From: Prevotella sp.
GTDB taxonomy: Bacteria; Bacteroidota; Bacteroidia; Bacteroidales; Bacteroidaceae
Length of the DNA: 64,000 nucleotides
Direction of reading: 5' to 3'
Assembly: GCA_016291005.1 (NCBI GenBank)
Contig: JAEEVT010000003.1
Coordinates: 1 to 64,000, forward strand
Made by a program: the position numbers and the translations under genes. The notes under the pieces are model-generated. The model searched no databases and was not told where the DNA came from. It saw only the letters and a list, made by a program, of their open reading frames with translations. Shown piece after piece: positions 30,201-37,070 of this stretch (positions are counted from its first letter, which is position 1; the number at the start of each line of letters is the position of its first letter).

Positions 30201-31303
30201 GCTATATCCACAGTTGTAAAGTCCAAAGTGGTTACATCCTTGGGAGTTGAATAGCTATAAGCTTTTCCATTCTCAAAGGCAAGGTCGGCAGTCTGCTGCT
30301 TAGCATCACCATCCAAACCGTTGTTGAAGATGATACCAGTAGGAGCGGTTACAGCCTGGAAGGCATAAGTGTAAACACCCTCACTATTCTTGGTAGCGGT
30401 AATCTCTACACCAGGCCATTGAACCAAAGGAGTATTGTCCTCGTTCCACGCATAAGCATATACTTTTTCCCAACCAGCATCGGTTGTGAATGTTACAGAG
30501 AAGTCCTTCAACTCAGGCTCAGGAACGACTTTTCCTTGAGAGTTATAAGTAGCACCATCCTCAAAGGCAAGGTCTGCGGTCTGCTGCTTAGCATCACCAT
30601 CCAAACCATTGCTGAAGATGATATAAGCAGGATTACCAGTCGTGCTCCATGTGTAGACACCCTCAATAGGAGTAATCTCTACACCTGGCCATTGGCCACC
30701 AGTAAAGTTCTCTGAATCATTCCAAGCCCAAACATAGACTTTCTCCCAGTTAGCATCATTAATAAAGGTAACGGTCTTGTCTGTCAGGACGTCGCCACTA
30801 GCAGCTTCGTAGTCAACAACGATAGACAATACATTAGTGGCCTTGCCACCGTTATTTGTGAAAACAACGCTAGCGACTTCTGTACCCGCTGCAGGTGTCC
30901 ATGTCAAAGTCTTGTTACCGTTAGAGTGCTCGACAGTACCTACATCGGCAATAGTCTTTTCCAGTACAGAGTTGCCATTAATGACAATTTGGTTTATTTT
31001 ATTACCTTCGGGAACAGCAATACCCATACCTCCAGTATTATAGTACCTTAATTGATATTCCCCACTAGCGTTCCAAAAACGAGTATTAGTAGTACCATGT
31101 TTGGGGGTAATAGTAATCCCCTGGTAAGTCACAGGCCCCGTAAGGTCAACAGATTTGCCTGATTCTGGGAGCTCATAGCCCATAGCCGTAATCACGTCTC
31201 CTTTGGTAAAGTCAAGCGTGACTGCTGTTGCCGCTCTCCTAAGTCCTGCGAACGCCGCGACAGCCACAAGAGCCACCATGAATAAAGTTAGTTTCTTTTT
31301 CAT
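27287..31303 (-). CDS. Giant exported protein with CBM26-like repeats, dockerin-like and cohesin-like modules
   Basis: A 1338-residue protein with an N-terminal signal peptide (MKKKLTLFMVALVAVAAFA). It has three or more CBM26-like modules (WEKVYAYAW-type line, QWPGVEIT, GIIFNNGLDGDAKQQTADL at about 170-345 and 500-590), typical of starch binding. SusE/F-like modules carry WYPEGDGTTNWVITPEYLG, and two beta modules begin LDFT. A dockerin-like segment (GDVNGDSEVTTTD, about 1098-1160) is followed by a cohesin-like segment (about 1165-1280) and a shortened sorting tail (KGMNIIRNANGEVKKVFVK). Its leader region is interrupted by the MNT gene at 31368-31694. Probable role: surface glucan binding. Confidence 0.85.
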   Translation of the reverse strand: MKKKLTLFMVALVAVAAFAGLRRAATAVTLDFTKGDVITAMGYELPESGKSVDLTGPVTYQGITITPKHGTTNTRFWNASGEYQLRYYNTGGMGIAVPEGNKINQIVINGNSVLEKTIADVGTVEHSNGNKTLTWTPAAGTEVASVVFTNNGGKATNVLSIVVDYEAASGDVLTDKTVTFINDANWEKVYVWAWNDSENFTGGQWPGVEITPIEGVYTWSTTGNPAYIIFSNGLDGDAKQQTADLAFEDGATYNSQGKVVPEPELKDFSVTFTTDAGWEKVYAYAWNEDNTPLVQWPGVEITATKNSEGVYTYAFQAVTAPTGIIFNNGLDGDAKQQTADLAFENGKAYSYSTPKDVTTLDFTTVDIASVPSEYVGNYGNLDNYTIVDADQGVKMLIKNNEATNNCRFWNNVGALQLRVYNGASLTFEPIEEGKVIKKITFDASNWGTENSTDVETLTDKEWAGSAAKVVLTIAGGKTFFEKITVEVGDAIAPVLNTYTATFKNEASWNAVYAYAWTTTGEGDAATTKEYLGKWPGTQLTFNSETGLFDVTINATEAPANILFHSGVEGEKTADLQFENGKQYTNKVEVAPATISKVEIRGGKVGDWDSFSKNVELVLGEDGVYTAVLDLTELTGSDYAFKLVVTPSEGEPIWIGTGSDLVLNGDYVYKDPETVDKDLNLFHHNANFATYTATATWNPNSNAASGWTLTIDGKDPRQSESLFTYHVVGTADLCGAEWLATANEMTKNAESGLYEWSAQGITVSATSQPEFKIAVNNNADPENVETVAWYPVSDATGANNWVITPEYLGDEGVYTITITFNAETKEISVVGERTGDVPEPAPTPLYTLEVGNTFKSGETVDVKDGGEVVATITYGEENGADFKAAKADSHVPGYTAFTEGNGTNGDKAGGTFYTIVPKYDGTVSVAVVLNADKKFYIEEEGTALEGYNEMTVAEKYYGTFEFEVKAGKSYKVYCAGSKLGFYGFDYTYEKSDTYTVAGTEDLTGYDWDKTKNEMTLNAETGQYEWKAENISVSDKAQPAFKIVKNAGKDDEAWYPEGDGTTNWVITPEYLGAEGVYTISIAFNAATKDITVTGEKTGEIEPELALGDVNGDSEVTTTDAVMAVDFALGKSVPTTAQFNAANVVKADAGAEEAITVADAIGIVNIALEIPNGDPAAGARLFDEGNNFLTLNGQTLSLTNSTAFAGFQMDVTLAEGAQFNGAQLTERASNLNLVYNRIGENTWRIIVLSLQGNTISGSNGALLTLDIMGNSTVSVSNIEFADAEANAYTLGFGGATGINGVYGVSADSDIYNVNGVRTNTMHKGMNIIRNANGEVKKVFVK

Positions 31304-31320
31304 AAGCGTTTTGTTTTTAG

Positions 31321-31743
31321 TTAGTAATATTGTTAGTTATAGGATTTTGTTATTTAAATATCGATTATTATGGTTGCTTGGGCCTTTGGCTTTCACCTCT
31401 TTTATATAATAAGCGGCCGTCACGCAACACATTGGCCTTGAACTTGGGGTTCTGCACGTTTGCAAAAATATGGGTGTCGAAGAAATAAGGGATGTGTGAA
31501 TCGTACAGCTTGTCATTCAGCATACGGAGCGAACGCTTGGTCAGGTTTCTGCCGATGAGCGAGAGGTCAATATCAGAGGCATGGTCGTAGTTGCCTCTGG
31601 CGCGGGAGCCGTAAATAAGGACTTCCTCCACCTCTGGTACAGAGTCCAGAATCTGTATCAGCTCTTCGTAAGAACGCTCGCTCAATCCGTACATACACTC
31701 GATAATTATTTAGTAACCTTATTAGTTATAAGATAATGTTATT
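31321..31743. repeat. Imperfect 34-bp direct repeats flanking the MNT gene
   Basis: 31321-31354 and 31710-31743 are related 34-base segments (shared cores TTAGTAA, TTAGTTATA and TGTTATT). Both look like the AT-rich leader of the 27287 gene. The MNT gene lies exactly between them. Confidence 0.65.
31368..31694 (-). CDS. MNT-family nucleotidyltransferase domain protein
   Basis: A 108-residue protein with the minimal nucleotidyltransferase signature: Gly29-Ser30 in YGSRARG and Asp41/Asp43 in SDIDL. This family includes MNT antitoxins that AMPylate HEPN toxins. No HEPN partner is next to it, so it is either orphaned or works with a gene elsewhere. It lies between the promoter at 31800-31807 and the giant gene 27287, so both may share one transcript. 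The flanking direct repeats suggest it was inserted into an existing leader. Confidence 0.82.
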   Translation of the reverse strand: MYGLSERSYEELIQILDSVPEVEEVLIYGSRARGNYDHASDIDLSLIGRNLTKRSLRMLNDKLYDSHIPYFFDTHIFANVQNPKFKANVLRDGRLLYKRGESQRPKQP

Positions 31744-31799
31744 GGAATTATAATTCTATTACCGTCACGGTTTTATCTGTTTAAAAAAGATCGACCCTG

Positions 31800-31807
31800 C
31801 AAAGGTA
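31800..31807 (-). promoter_or_regulatory. -7 box for the MNT gene and possibly the 27287 gene
   Basis: CAAAGGTA reads TACCTTTG on the minus strand, about 105 bp before the MNT start. It may once have been the promoter of the giant gene before the MNT insertion. Confidence 0.7.
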
Positions 31808-31937
31808 GGTATTCTCTATGAGAAATGCAATTAAAAAAAGTTTAATTCTTTATAATTTTTTACAAAGAACTAATGATTTTAAGTCAAAAATTTCATGTTA
31901 ATTGCAGAAATGAAAAATGAAAGAGTTTTTTGTCAAA

Positions 31938-32426
31938 TTGCCTACACTAATGGCTAACTTGCTGGTTTTCGGTATGTATTTAAGTGTAGGCAAATTATAT
32001 TAGTGTAGGCAAAATCTGAGAAATTGCGAAAATCAAGGGTAATATTTTGCAGAATACGCTATTGTAAACCTAAGAAAAGGGTTGATGAATTCTAAGAATC
32101 GTTGCCGCAAACCTAAGAAAAGGTTGATGAGTTCCAAGAATCGATACAGGAATCATCAAGAAAAGAGATTGTCCCACCCCCTGGGACAATTACTTTTCCT
32201 ATGGATTTCCAGTTGTCCCACCCTCTGGGACTATTGGAAATCTTAAGGAAAAACGACGGAAATCATTAAGAAAAGTTGTTGCTCCACCCCCTGGAGCGAA
32301 CAGAAAAGTAATGGATAAGCAGCGCTTAAGTACCCGTTTTCTGATGGCAAGAAACCTTTTCTGACGATGAAAAGCTTAGTTTCCGATAGCAAAAATGCAC
32401 TTAGTGTAGGCAGTTGCCTACACTAA
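31938..32426. repeat. Recurring 12-13 bp motif TTGCCTACACTAA
   Basis: Exact copies lie at 31938-31950 (forward), 32000-32012 (inverted), 32401-32412 (inverted) and 32415-32426 (forward, lacking the first T). An inverted copy matching the 11-base core AGTGTAGGCAA lies at 31983-31993. The pair at 32401-32426 is a near-continuous palindrome with a 2-base gap. No copies were noticed elsewhere in the window. Confidence 0.85.
32160..32297. other. Three covarying hairpins with a constant CCCYC loop
   Basis: Hairpin 1 has stem ATTGTCCCA (32168-32176) and TGGGACAAT (32182-32190), extended by GAAAAG/CTTTTC (32160-32165/32193-32198). Hairpin 2 has GTCCCA/TGGGAC (32215-32220/32226-32231), extended by GATTTCCA/TGGAAATC (32204-32211/32235-32242). 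Hairpin 3 has GCTCCA/TGGAGC (32281-32286/32292-32297). The stem changes are compensatory while the loop is kept as CCCCC or CCCTC. Confidence 0.65.
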
Positions 32427-32535
32427 ATAAATTGCATACACCTCTGAAAGTCCTTTCTACAAAGGCATTTCACGTCAGTGTATGCAGTTTGGCAAAAATT
32501 AGCATTCGCGCACGTGCGTAAGAGATCTGTCTCTA

Positions 32536-35304
32536 TCAGTTCGCCATGATGCGGAGGGTCTGCTGGCGACCTTGGCGGTCGGTGACTCGCATGAGATAAA
32601 CTTGATGACGGTTGAGGGCTGGCATCTGGCAACCATTAGAGGATGCTTGGCCACCTTTCATCGAGACCTGGCGGCCGTCGAGGGTGAAGAACTCGCGGCT
32701 GACGATGTCAGCGTCAGTCCAGACAGTGGGAACGGCGGTGGCGTCAGCGGTAACGGCGATGCCGAAGCGCTGGGTGAACGTGGTGGAGCCGTCGTTGACG
32801 GTGACGCTAAGCGTAGTTACGTCACCAGTTGCGCCGCCCTTGGCGGTCAGAACGCCATCAGCGACGGTGGCCGTTGCCGAACCCTCGGTAACGCTGACGG
32901 TATAGGTCGGCGTGACGTTCTGGCCGTTCTGGCCGTAGAAGCCGATGAAATAGGGTTTCAGGTCGAGGGTCTTCGTCTCGCCTGGGGCTAAGACGAGGTA
33001 CGGGTGGGCCATGAACTCGAGGAAGTCGTCGAGCAGGGTCCAGCCGTCTGGCTCAAGACCTTCGTTATGGTCGGCTACAGACGGATTGCTGCCAGTGATG
33101 CGCTCCCACCAGTCGGGCATGCCATCCTGGTCGGTATCGTAGTCGGCGGCACGATGTTCCTCTGGCCATACCTCCCAGCCACCGTTTTCTGCATCGGCGA
33201 TGTCGGCCTCGTTGTCTATCTCGCCCTTGATGCCCGACTTCGATCCCTTATAGGTCCATGTGCCGTCGAGGGTCTCGCGAACGACGCGCTGGTGCTGGTC
33301 GTCGCGCATCGGCATGGTAGCGCCAGCATAACTGGTGACGATCTTCATGGCGTCCTCGGCGGAGTGGATGTTAGCGTACGACTCAAAAAGCGGACCCGAG
33401 ACCAGATAGTCGTAGCTGGTAGGGATGTTGCCCGAGGCGTCGTAGGTGTCGCCCTTCTTGTCTTGCGTCTTCGTGTGGTCTTTGTTCTCGCGGATGTTGC
33501 CGCTGACGTAGGCTTGGTCAGTGCCCGCGGGGTTGATGGCACTCTCGAACTGCTGTGTAAAGAGCTTTTTATGTTTCGTGTCGGCTCCCATCTTGTAGTA
33601 GTTGCCCACGAAGTTCACCATGTGGCAGTTGCCGTCGGTGGTGCGGTTGTGCCAGTTGTAGCAGACGTTATTAAAGAGGTCCAGTCCGCCAATGGGGATG
33701 TTGTTGGCGTCCATACCGCCACCCATCGACCAATTGCGGCCCTCGCAGTTCAGCAGCAGGTTGTGGTGCCACGAGCCTATCTGACCGTCGATGGTCGCCG
33801 CATAGCCGTGGTTGGTGCCGTCGCTGTAGTTCTTGTGTCCCGTGATGCCGAGTGCCTCGAAGATGCCTGAGTACTGGAACGAGATGTTCTTGGCACCTCG
33901 GCCCGAGACGGTCTCGTCGGTTCCCCAGGCTGCGGTACAATGGTCCACGATGGCATGGTTGGCACCTGACATACCCATAGCGTTGCCCGTGTTCTCGCCA
34001 TAGACACCCAGTCCACGCTTGAAACGGACGTAGCGGGCAATGACGTCGGAGCCGATGTTGATGTTCGAAGCCTTGATGCAGATGCCCTTGCCAGGTGCCG
34101 TCTGTCCGGCGATGTAGGCGTAGGGCTTGGTGAAATGGGAGTCGAAGTCGAGCTCGATGATGCCCGAGACGTCGAAGACGATATAGCGGGGCTCATCCAT
34201 CTGGGTCAGTCCGTAGAGCAGCGTGCCTGGCTCGTTGCCGCCTGAGAGCGAGGTGACGTGATAGACCACGCCGCCACGACCACCACGGGCAAAGCGTCCA
34301 TAGCCCTCGGCCTCGGGGAAGGCCAGCTGACGGGGCTGGAACGACCAGACGTTACCCTTGTGAACGTGGCCGTCGGCGTCCACCTCATCGACTCGCCAGT
34401 AGTAGCGCGTCCAGGAATTGAGCCCCTTTATATTATAATAGGTGTCAGTGCCCTCATACTGATGGGTGGTGCTGTTGGCGACGGTAGCCTCGTCGGTACC
34501 ATAGTAGAGGCGGTGTTTCTGAGCCGTCGGACCTGGCGTCCACTTCAGCGTGTAGGAGCCACCCGCAGCATCGAGGTGGTAGTCGCGGCTGGTGGGAATG
34601 GGGTCTTGGGCCACGAAGGGCGACGTGTCGAAGAGCAGTCCGTTCAGCATGACGTTGGTGGTCTGGTAGGTCTTGCCAGACTCCACTACGCTCGCGTATC
34701 TTATATATATAATATCACCTTCGGCCACGTCGAAGTCGACATACGAGAAGGGGGCGTCGGCCATCTTCAGGTTTTCCGGCGTCTGCTGCACATTGGCATA
34801 GTCGACGTTGGTCTGGCGAACCTCGTAGCTGCCGTCGTTGACCTTCAGCTCGACCTGGATCTTTGGCATATCGCCCTTCTTCGGGTCTTTCCATACGTGG
34901 TAAGCCATCACGCTGTGGTGACCTGCGGTCAAACCCGTCACCTTCACCTCCATGGCCGTCGGTGTATCGGTTGACGTCGGGGTATTGTCACCCTGGGCAA
35001 TGAAGGCTGCTACGCCGTCGCCCAACAGGCGCAGACCGACCTGTTCCGTGTCGCGGCCCTTGTTGCAGGTGTTCTTGTGCCACTGGTCGCGCAGCGTGGT
35101 GGCGTTACCTGCCGCCGAGACAGTAATCTCCATGCCGTTGTCGAGCGTCAGGGACGACGAAGGGCTGTGGGGAATCTTCCATTCGATGTAGTCGGGTTCG
35201 TGAGTCTGGGCTTCCTGCGCATTACTGAAGCTGATGTCGATGCGCTGCGCCAGACAGACCATCGTCAGACACAGCATCAGGGATGTAGAGATTAGTTTTT
35301 TCAT
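32536..35304 (-). CDS. Exported pectate lyase-like protein
   Basis: A 922-residue protein with signal peptide ending MVCLA|QRI. Residues about 25-225 are a beta-sandwich, possibly carbohydrate binding, and about 230-320 an Fn3-like segment (RYYWRVDEVDADGHV). Residues about 330-650 are a right-handed beta-helix with pectate lyase features (FPEAEGYGRFARGGRGG, YVRFKRG, DHCTAAWGTDE, SWHHNLLLNCEGRN), closest to PL1-type enzymes acting on polygalacturonan. A DTDQDGMPDWWE calcium-binding motif follows (about 740), and the tail (FTLDGRQVS...VYLMRVTDRQGRQQTLRIMAN) is CTD-like. It is divergent from the pseudouridine synthase gene. Confidence 0.88.
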   Translation of the reverse strand: MKKLISTSLMLCLTMVCLAQRIDISFSNAQEAQTHEPDYIEWKIPHSPSSSLTLDNGMEITVSAAGNATTLRDQWHKNTCNKGRDTEQVGLRLLGDGVAAFIAQGDNTPTSTDTPTAMEVKVTGLTAGHHSVMAYHVWKDPKKGDMPKIQVELKVNDGSYEVRQTNVDYANVQQTPENLKMADAPFSYVDFDVAEGDIIYIRYASVVESGKTYQTTNVMLNGLLFDTSPFVAQDPIPTSRDYHLDAAGGSYTLKWTPGPTAQKHRLYYGTDEATVANSTTHQYEGTDTYYNIKGLNSWTRYYWRVDEVDADGHVHKGNVWSFQPRQLAFPEAEGYGRFARGGRGGVVYHVTSLSGGNEPGTLLYGLTQMDEPRYIVFDVSGIIELDFDSHFTKPYAYIAGQTAPGKGICIKASNINIGSDVIARYVRFKRGLGVYGENTGNAMGMSGANHAIVDHCTAAWGTDETVSGRGAKNISFQYSGIFEALGITGHKNYSDGTNHGYAATIDGQIGSWHHNLLLNCEGRNWSMGGGMDANNIPIGGLDLFNNVCYNWHNRTTDGNCHMVNFVGNYYKMGADTKHKKLFTQQFESAINPAGTDQAYVSGNIRENKDHTKTQDKKGDTYDASGNIPTSYDYLVSGPLFESYANIHSAEDAMKIVTSYAGATMPMRDDQHQRVVRETLDGTWTYKGSKSGIKGEIDNEADIADAENGGWEVWPEEHRAADYDTDQDGMPDWWERITGSNPSVADHNEGLEPDGWTLLDDFLEFMAHPYLVLAPGETKTLDLKPYFIGFYGQNGQNVTPTYTVSVTEGSATATVADGVLTAKGGATGDVTTLSVTVNDGSTTFTQRFGIAVTADATAVPTVWTDADIVSREFFTLDGRQVSMKGGQASSNGCQMPALNRHQVYLMRVTDRQGRQQTLRIMAN

Positions 35305-35345
35305 CTTTTTCGTTTGTTATTGTTGTCATTTAGACGATTATTTCG

Positions 35346-35353
35346 TACTTTTG
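35346..35353 (+). promoter_or_regulatory. -7 box for the pseudouridine synthase gene
   Basis: TACTTTTG matches TAnnTTTG and lies 40 bp before the ATG at 35394. Confidence 0.7.
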
Positions 35354-35393
35354 CACTCAAAATTAATAAAAGACAACCTGAACAACTAAGGAC

Positions 35394-36872
35394 ATGATAC
35401 ATCCGCTGAAGACTGACATCGAGGCGCCGGAGCGCTTCACCTACCCTTTCTGCTACGAGCCGCATTCGCTGTGCCAGTTGGCGGCCAAGGAAGTGCAGGC
35501 ATATATTGCCAGCCATCCCGAGATACGGGAAGATGCCGACAAGGGGAAGATGTTCGGGGTGCTTGTAGTAGAGGCCTACCCCCGCCCCTCCCAAAAGGGA
35601 GGGGAAGCCTACCCCCGGCCCCTCCACAAGGGAGGGGAGGCCCACCCCAAGGAGATATATGGCTTCTTGGCGGCGTACAGCGGACTGTTGGCGGGAAGGA
35701 ACGACTGGGAATTCTTCGTGCCGCCTGTGTACGACGCCCAACAACCCGACGGATACTTCAAAACCAAAGAGCGCGAAATATCTCTCTTGCACAGTTCGGA
35801 GACTTCTGCAGACCAAAACGCTCTGGAACAAAACTCGGCGGCAGCCGATTCTTCATTCTCCATTCTTCATTCTTCATTTAAAAAACTTTCCCAGGACCTC
35901 CAGCTCTGGCTTTTCCACCAATACCGGCTGCTGAACGCCCGCGGCGAGGAGCGCGACCTGGTGGATCTGTGGCAGGACTACTATAACAAGCCTAAGTTGC
36001 GGAAGAAATTCCCTTTACCCCCCGGCGGAACAGGCGACTGCTGTGCGCCAAAGCTCCTGCAGTATGCCTATCAGCACGGACTGAAGCCACTCTGCATGGC
36101 CGAGTTCTGGTGGGGTGCTTCGACTAAAGAGGAGCTGCGCCAGCACCAGAATTACTACCCTGCCTGTCGCGGCAAGTGCAAGCCCCTGCTGACGTGGATG
36201 TTGCAAGGATTAGACGTCGACCCAGACCCGGAACTGGCTGGTTTTCAGCGCATGGAGATTCCCATCGTGTATGAAGACGAGTGGCTGTTAGTAGTCAACA
36301 AACCCAGCGGCATGCTCAGCACGCCGGGCCGCATCGAGGAGTATTCCGTAGAAACTGTCATGCAGCAGCGCTACCCGGGCAGCATCATCGCCCACCGCTT
36401 GGACATGGGCACCAGTGGCCTGCTCATCGTCTGCAAGTCGCTCGAAGTCTATCGCCCCCTGCAAGAGCAGTTCGTCAAGCACCAAGTGAAGAAGAAATAT
36501 CTGGCGGTATTAGAGCCCATCCCCATCCCAAAGCCTACCCCAAACCCCTCCACAAGGGAGGGGCTTATCTCGTTGCCACTTAGGCCAGACCCGATGAACC
36601 GGCCGCGGCAAGTGGTGGACATGGAGCACGGTAAGCGCGCCGTCACCCGCTACGAGATTCTTAATAATAATAAGGTGGCGCTCTGGCCTGAGACGGGCCG
36701 CACCCACCAGCTACGCATCCATTGCGCACACCCCGACGGTCTTGGCCGACCCATCGTCGGCGACGAACTCTATGGCAGGAAAGGTGAACGGCTGATGCTC
36801 CACGCCTCGGAAATTTGGTTCCGCCACCCCGTCACAGGACAGGAAATGCACTTCGAAACGCCCTTCTTTTGA
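35394..36872 (+). CDS. RluA-family RNA pseudouridine synthase with in-frame palindrome insertions
   Basis: The C-terminal half (about 285-490) is an RluA-type pseudouridine synthase: VVNKPSGMLSTPG, HRLDMGTSGLLI with the catalytic Asp, and GRTHQLRIHCAHPDGLG. The N-terminal half (about 1-280) is an extension with a cysteine-bearing FWWGASTKEELRQHQNYYPACRGKCKPLL segment, seen in long Bacteroidetes homologues. Three GC-rich palindromes are read through in frame: two adjacent ones near residues 64-82 (PRPSQKGGEAYPRPLHKGG) and one near 385-391 (PSTREG). A fourth low-complexity insert, SSFSILHSSF, comes from a TCTTCATT repeat word. The inserts lie outside the catalytic motifs. The RNA target cannot be read. 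Confidence 0.9.
   Translation: MIHPLKTDIEAPERFTYPFCYEPHSLCQLAAKEVQAYIASHPEIREDADKGKMFGVLVVEAYPRPSQKGGEAYPRPLHKGGEAHPKEIYGFLAAYSGLLAGRNDWEFFVPPVYDAQQPDGYFKTKEREISLLHSSETSADQNALEQNSAAADSSFSILHSSFKKLSQDLQLWLFHQYRLLNARGEERDLVDLWQDYYNKPKLRKKFPLPPGGTGDCCAPKLLQYAYQHGLKPLCMAEFWWGASTKEELRQHQNYYPACRGKCKPLLTWMLQGLDVDPDPELAGFQRMEIPIVYEDEWLLVVNKPSGMLSTPGRIEEYSVETVMQQRYPGSIIAHRLDMGTSGLLIVCKSLEVYRPLQEQFVKHQVKKKYLAVLEPIPIPKPTPNPSTREGLISLPLRPDPMNRPRQVVDMEHGKRAVTRYEILNNNKVALWPETGRTHQLRIHCAHPDGLGRPIVGDELYGRKGERLMLHASEIWFRHPVTGQEMHFETPFF
35575..35645. repeat. Two adjacent GC-rich palindromes in frame in the RluA gene
   Basis: CCCCTCCCAAAAGGGAGGGG at 35585-35604 and CCCCTCC-ACAAG-GGAGGGG at 35619-35637, each preceded by a CCTACCCCC-type run. 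Confidence 0.85.
36545..36563. repeat. Third GC-rich palindrome in the RluA gene
   Basis: CCCCTCCACAAGGGAGGGG, identical to the copy at 35619-35637 and again preceded by CCTACCCC. It is translated in frame. Confidence 0.85.
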
Positions 36873-36977
36873 TGGAAAAAATATGCCATTTTTATCCAAA
36901 AAGACAAAAAAAACGTGTTTTTTATAACTTTTTTGCAAAAAAAAGAAGAAAAACTTCTCGGTTTAAAAATAATTGAT

Positions 36978-36985
36978 TATCTTTG
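36978..36985 (+). promoter_or_regulatory. -7 box for the dockerin-cohesin pair
   Basis: TATCTTTG matches TAnnTTTG and lies 85 bp before the ATG at 37071. A single promoter serves both genes, which are 37 bp apart. Confidence 0.7.
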
Positions 36986-37070
36986 CACTCTGTATTGGAT
37001 ACCTACATGTACGTTACATGACAAATCATTATTAATTAAATTATAAAAAGTACTTTTAAAATTAAAGTTT

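Larger units (their letters stand above)
31695..32535. other. Large non-coding region with repeats and hairpins
   Basis: About 840 bp with no credible gene. From left to right: the MNT leader and promoter (to about 31810), an AT-rich stretch, a 75-bp block with inverted TTGCCTACACTAA ends (31938-32012), and two copies of a CCTAAGAAAAGGTTGATGA-like unit near 32069 and 32112. Three hairpins with loop CCCYC follow (32160-32297), then a palindrome of the same 12-bp motif (32401-32426) and a degenerate copy near 32476. Confidence 0.7.

Noticed and set aside
32423-32632. A 69-codon minus-strand frame at the end of the pectate lyase gene
   Set aside because: It overlaps the lyase C-terminal coding region and the non-coding gap, with a biased serine/proline-rich composition.
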